A DNA stretch of 63,087 nucleotides from Bacillota bacterium. GTDB taxonomy: Bacteria > Bacillota > Clostridia > Acetivibrionales > Acetivibrionaceae. Shown here one piece after another: positions 59,849 through 63,087 of the stretch (position 1 is its first letter; each line of letters starts with the position of its first letter). Location: assembly GCA_023421115.1 (NCBI GenBank), contig JAEZUI010000149.1:1-63087 (forward strand), in the 5' to 3' direction. The notes below the pieces were generated by a model. The model saw only the letters and a program-made list of their open reading frames with translations, was not told the DNA's origin and ran no database searches. The translations under genes were made by a program, and so were the position numbers.

Positions 59849-60625
59849 TTGAAAGTTGGTGATCCCATAGAGAATACTTATACAACAAGTCAAATTGCGA
59901 AGATAATAGGAGTTCATCCAAACACAGTGCGAATGTATGAAGAGTTTGAGCTTATTCCTAAGCCGTTGCGTAAAAAAAATGGGTATAGAGTTTTCAGCGA
60001 TGTTCATATAGACCAATTCAGAATTGCCCGTATCGCTTTTCAAATTGAGGTGCTTCAAAGCGGAATGAGAAAAAGAATTGTTGAGGTTGTAAAACTATCT
60101 GCCAAAGGACTATATGACGATGCAATTACTTTGACAAAGGCGTATATAGATATTGCACAATCAGAAATATCAAATGCTAATGAAGCAGTGAGAATCACCA
60201 ATGCCTTGCTTAAAAGCACTTTTCAAGAAAAAGCAACTCTTTTAAAACGTAAAGAGGTTTCAAAGGCTCTCGGTATTACAATGGATACTCTCCGGAACTG
60301 GGAAATGAATGGGCTATTAAAGATAAAGCGCAAAGAAAACGGTTATCGGGTTTACGATAATGAGGATATAAAAAAGTTAAAAGTAATTCGCTCACTTAGG
60401 TGTGCAAATTATTCCCTTTCAGCTATTCTACGAATGATGAATGCTATATTCCAAAATGAGAGTGCAGATGCAAAACAAGTGTTAAACACACCGAATGCAA
60501 ATGAGGATATTGTTTCCGTTTGCGATAAACTGATTGTCTCCCTAAACACAGCGAAGGAAAATGGCGAAAAAATCATAGATATGCTTTCTGAAATGAAAAG
60601 TAAATACTTGAACCCTCCACTATAA
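59849..60625 (+). CDS. MerR-type regulator with two HTH domains
   Basis: The only start for the full frame is TTG 59849, and no good ribosome site precedes it, so the N-terminus is uncertain. The 258-residue protein has one MerR winged helix at ~11-55 (TTSQIAKIIGVHPNTVRMYE, then KKNGYRVFSDVHIDQFR) and a second at ~134-180 (KRKEVSKALGITMDTLRNWE, then KENGYRVYDNEDIKKLKVIR). Two DNA-binding domains in one chain are unusual for MerR proteins, which normally have one and work as dimers. No metal-binding Cys site is visible. The target is unknown. Confidence 0.75.
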   Translation: MKVGDPIENTYTTSQIAKIIGVHPNTVRMYEEFELIPKPLRKKNGYRVFSDVHIDQFRIARIAFQIEVLQSGMRKRIVEVVKLSAKGLYDDAITLTKAYIDIAQSEISNANEAVRITNALLKSTFQEKATLLKRKEVSKALGITMDTLRNWEMNGLLKIKRKENGYRVYDNEDIKKLKVIRSLRCANYSLSAILRMMNAIFQNESADAKQVLNTPNANEDIVSVCDKLIVSLNTAKENGEKIIDMLSEMKSKYLNPPL

Positions 60626-61078
60626 CACCAGACTTTTGTTTGTCCCTAAATGTTTCCTATGCTGATTGCCTAGTTTTAGTATCTCTAGGTCTTCAAATAG
60701 ATTGTTCTCCAATTTGAACACCTTTTAATTTGAGTATTTTATGAGCTTTAAGTTATAGTATAAACATTATTTTAGAATAAATACAAATCTTCTTTAGATT
60801 GCTTTTATTAATATTAAGGCGTCCAATGTTAGATGAATAAGCGATGGATAGCATTTTCCCTAATGGTAATCATTTGTATAAGGAGCTATCAAGGGAATAT
60901 TTTGGAATTACTTTAAGTCTAATAAGGGAAAATATGTATTGAGGGAAATAAAGATGACAAAAACTGCTAATGACTTCACAGCTTATTACATATATTAGGT
61001 GTTTTATACATTGAGGGGTAACCTAATATGGACAAGAATACTTAATATACATATTGCTCTCCTTTCCTATAGACTTTA
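60626..61078. other. Intergenic region with small remnants
   Basis: About 450 AT-rich bases lie between the MerR gene and the convergent DUF6143 gene. One short frame near 60845-60941 encodes FPNGNHLYKELSREYFGITL and could be the start of a lost gene. Nothing else can be supported. Confidence 0.3.
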
Positions 61079-61627
61079 TTACTTGATTTTTTCTTCCCAC
61101 CAGCCGAAGGCTACTCTTGTCTGTATCTGATCTTTTTCTTGAGATAAAAAGAATAGAGCAAAGGAGCTTCCTGGAGGAATGATATACATGCCTTGGAAAT
61201 CATGCTTTGTAAGTGTTTGGTTCGGTTCTGCCCTTCTCACAAATGTATACGTTCCGCCAGTGGGTGTTCCTGATACCTTGCTTGCATTTTGTATTCTAAC
61301 CCTAGGTATGGGGGATGGAGTAATGGATTGGTTCCCTGCTGCAAAATTGTCAGATACTTTTGCATTTCCGGGAAGTACACTGCTTAACCAGCCTTCAGCA
61401 GTTAATGGTATACCTGCAAAGTTAGAAATAGTATAGGCATTCAAAAACATGTTAACATTTGAGCCTACTGGGTTGATTAGTGCTCCCCAGCCATTATAAG
61501 AATTCCCCAAGGTTATCATATCTGTTTGACCTAGAAAGTATTCCCCTAAGTATGAATGATAAACAGCATCTGATAGTACAATAACCTCTTGGGGCTGCTT
61601 TTCCTTTTTCATAAATACGAAGTTCAT
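61079..61627 (-). CDS. DUF6143-family protein, copy 1
   Basis: AAGGAGG fits the ATG at 61627, giving 182 residues. The protein has the DUF6143 pattern: SYLGEYFLGQTDMITLGNSY, NGWGALINPVGSNVNMFLNA, YTISNFAGIPLTAEGWL, a Pro/Ser hinge (SITPSPIPRVRI), and a final IIPPGSSFALFFLSQE with C-terminal WWEEK. It is beta-rich, without signal peptide, and of unknown function. It is a tandem paralogue of the gene just upstream (61651-62190), with which it probably forms an operon. Confidence 0.75.
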   Translation of the reverse strand: MNFVFMKKEKQPQEVIVLSDAVYHSYLGEYFLGQTDMITLGNSYNGWGALINPVGSNVNMFLNAYTISNFAGIPLTAEGWLSSVLPGNAKVSDNFAAGNQSITPSPIPRVRIQNASKVSGTPTGGTYTFVRRAEPNQTLTKHDFQGMYIIPPGSSFALFFLSQEKDQIQTRVAFGWWEEKIK

Positions 61628-61650
61628 AGATATATCCTCCTTACACAAAT

Positions 61651-62190
61651 TTACTGGATTTTTTCCTCCCACCAGGTCAATACGATTGTTCCGGTGATGT
61701 TTTGCGGTCCTGGTGATTTCAGAAGTATTGAAAATGAGCCTCCGGGCCCTATAATTATTGAACCTTTGTGTGAGTCACTCACAAGGGTGGAATTAGGGGT
61801 AACAATTCTACCAAAAATATTCACACCTTTAGTCAACGGTTCTGTTAATAAACTTGCATATTCCATTATGACTTTTGGACGTGGAGGTGGTGAAATAGCT
61901 TGATTTGAAGGAGTAACGGTAGTGGAGACTATAGTTTTTTTTGGAGCCTTAGCGTTAAGCCAAATTTCTCCAGTGAAGCTTTGTGACGAAAAGTTTGTAA
62001 TGGTAAAAATGTCAAAGTAAAGATTAACTCCTGAATTATTAGGATTTATTAAACCACCCCAGGCACCATATTTGTTACCAAAATTCAGTATACCTGTTTG
62101 ACCTATAAAATATCTTCCCAACATGGAATTCATTGCCAGGGTGGTAATATCTACTACCTCAATGGGCTGTTTTGATTTTTTTTCGAACAT
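61651..62190 (-). CDS. DUF6143-family protein, copy 2
   Basis: AGGAGG precedes the ATG at 62190. The 179 residues match copy 1 block by block: SMLGRYFIGQTGILNFGNKY, GAWGGLINPNNSGVNLYFDI, FTITNFSSQSFTGEIWLNA, AISPPPRPKV, IIIGPGGSFSILLKS and terminal WWEEK. The pair has diverged to roughly a third identity by eye. Both lack signal peptides, so they may be cytoplasmic, or spore-associated as many clostridial DUFs of this kind are; that is inference. Confidence 0.75.
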   Translation of the reverse strand: MFEKKSKQPIEVVDITTLAMNSMLGRYFIGQTGILNFGNKYGAWGGLINPNNSGVNLYFDIFTITNFSSQSFTGEIWLNAKAPKKTIVSTTVTPSNQAISPPPRPKVIMEYASLLTEPLTKGVNIFGRIVTPNSTLVSDSHKGSIIIGPGGSFSILLKSPGPQNITGTIVLTWWEEKIQ

Positions 62191-62246
62191 ATTATTTCCT
62201 CCTGATTGTGCAATCTCTATATAATATGTTCTTTTAGGGCTTTTTG

Positions 62247-62696
62247 TTAATTAACCACATCAATTCCGCAGAAATTACCTACTCCTTTAAATACTATTTC
62301 TCCTGTTTTCTTTGTCAGCTTGATATCTACAATACCACTCAGCCCTTCCTTAATTGTATTATTCATAATTCCATTCTTAGGTGCTTTTAAAATACCGCCT
62401 TCATACATTTTTGCATTTGCTTCAAGCATAAAGTTGCTATTGGCTAATGTAACATCAAGGGTATTTCCGTTAGTATTCAAGTTTGAAATTTTGCTGTGAT
62501 TATAGCTTGCAAATCTGTATTCCCGACCGCTAAGAGATAAATTGCATATGAAGCCTTGAAATGAAGTCCCAAGGAATGGGATATGTGCAATAGAGCACAT
62601 TATGCTTGCGTCAGAACCGTTAAAATTATTGGATTGAAACCAAACATATTCTTTTGGAAATGAAGTTCCCCAATCCTTTTCTAAAGTTGCAGGCAT
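62247..62696 (-). pseudogene. Tocopherol-cyclase-like protein, C-terminal half
   Basis: The 149-residue frame matches the C-terminal half of the tocopherol cyclase-like family (PF14249): EKDWGTSFPKEYVWFQSNNF, then CSIAHIPFLGTSFQGFICNL, APKNGIMNNTIKEGLSGIVD and FKGVGNFCGIDVV. Full-length members have ~300 residues. No ribosome site precedes the ATG at 62696, and the DNA just upstream belongs to an unrelated ABC-2 permease fragment on the other strand. The gene is therefore 5'-truncated. Confidence 0.7.
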
Positions 62697-62717
62697 TATT
62701 GCAAGCTTATTTTATTT

Positions 62718-62910
62718 TCCAATGTTGATTTTTTCGGGAGCAACACTTCCTTACGAAGTAATGCCAACAACAATGCAGAAAGATGTGGACATTTTGCCAG
62801 TGACGCAAGGAATCAAAATACTAAAATCCGCAACATTGGACTTGCCAATGAATATTGCCGATTATTGCAATGGTGGTAATTGCGCTCATATGTTCATTTG
62901 TGGCAATTAG
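62718..62910 (+). pseudogene. ABC-2 permease C-terminal fragment
   Basis: A short plus-strand frame encodes LIFSGATLPYEVMPTTMQKD and DILPVTQGIKILKSATLDLP. SGATLPYEVMP followed by ILPxTQGIxxLK is typical of the last third of ABC-2 drug-exporter permeases. The rest of the gene is absent; the tail after ~62830 is unrelated. Confidence 0.6.
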
Positions 62911-63087
62911 ATTTTTCAAGTGGAAATAATGAACCAGTTTATCGCTAAATACTGATGAGAATTAAGGTACCTACGCAGAGAAAATGTAGAGTACTTGTGC
63001 AACAACTGGATAAACTGCCCGTTTATTACCATCAGCTATCTTAATGCAAACACCCAGGTTAGCTTCCTTTATTCCTAGGCAGTACAC
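62911..63087. other. Window end without a recognisable gene
   Basis: The last ~180 bases hold no supported gene, RNA or repeat. Confidence 0.3.

Noticed and set aside
1..63087. CRISPR array, tRNA or rRNA genes
   Set aside because: No regularly spaced direct repeats of 25-40 bases and no tRNA or rRNA signatures were noticed by eye.

Overview
This window reads as a low-GC Firmicutes chromosome, most likely a strictly anaerobic member of the Clostridia. The signs are AT-rich DNA, strong AGGAGG-type ribosome sites, GTG and TTG starts, a NiCo (czcD) riboswitch, an ACR3/ArsP arsenic operon with a ferredoxin-DUF2703 protein, a DUF2680/two-component cluster, DUF6143 paralogues and copper-amine-oxidase-like stalk domains. 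I cannot name the genus. No rRNA, tRNA or CRISPR array was seen.

Region 1 (1-10.8 kb) is an accessory island: a PD-(D/E)XK-like nuclease gene broken by an amber codon, three unrecognised genes, an AbiE-type toxin-antitoxin pair whose toxin is broken, a ParB-like/SWIM zinc-finger pair, and scars of serine recombinase, ImmA/IrrE, Fic and SIMPL genes. Region 2 (11-16 kb) has a GapN-like aldehyde dehydrogenase, an SGNH hydrolase and several frameshifted remnants. Region 3 (16-21.6 kb) is a complete arsenic operon: arsR, arsP-like permease, ferredoxin-DUF2703, thioredoxin, CcdA, small thioredoxin, acr3, arsC. It lies between the two halves of one DUF6273 gene. Region 4 (21.6-30.6 kb) holds a methyltransferase, a lipoprotein, AraC, XRE and LysR regulators, PNPOx-like and DUF1801 proteins and a YeiH exporter.

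Region 5 (30.6-43.8 kb) is rich in metal genes: a ferritin-like protein, a hydrogenase maturation protease, a NiCo riboswitch driving a CDF exporter, CopA/CopZ with a lipoprotein, and a Ni/Co ECF importer (NikMN-Q-O type) behind an attenuated leader. Region 6 (43.8-52.6 kb) starts with a 170-bp hairpin repeat. It continues with a BlaI regulator and truncated BlaR1, a collapsed Rrf2/CymR-like gene, LarE, a MalY/PatB C-S lyase and a full sulfate ABC transporter (Sbp-CysT-CysW-CysA). Region 7 (52.6-63 kb) has DUF2200, a flavodoxin, a WYL regulator divergent from a PNPOx-like gene, a second decayed C39 peptidase copy, a cupin, DUF2680 with histidine kinase and response regulator, a double-HTH MerR protein, two DUF6143 proteins, and fragments of a tocopherol-cyclase-like protein and an ABC-2 permease.

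The intact genes form metal and sulfur homeostasis modules: As export and reduction, Cu export, Ni/Co import and riboswitch-controlled export, nickel-linked LarE and hydrogenase protease, and sulfate import. The other striking feature is gene decay: more than twenty frameshifted, truncated, fused or internally deleted genes, several explained by one deletion or one base change. Family names come from recognising motifs by eye; no database search was run.
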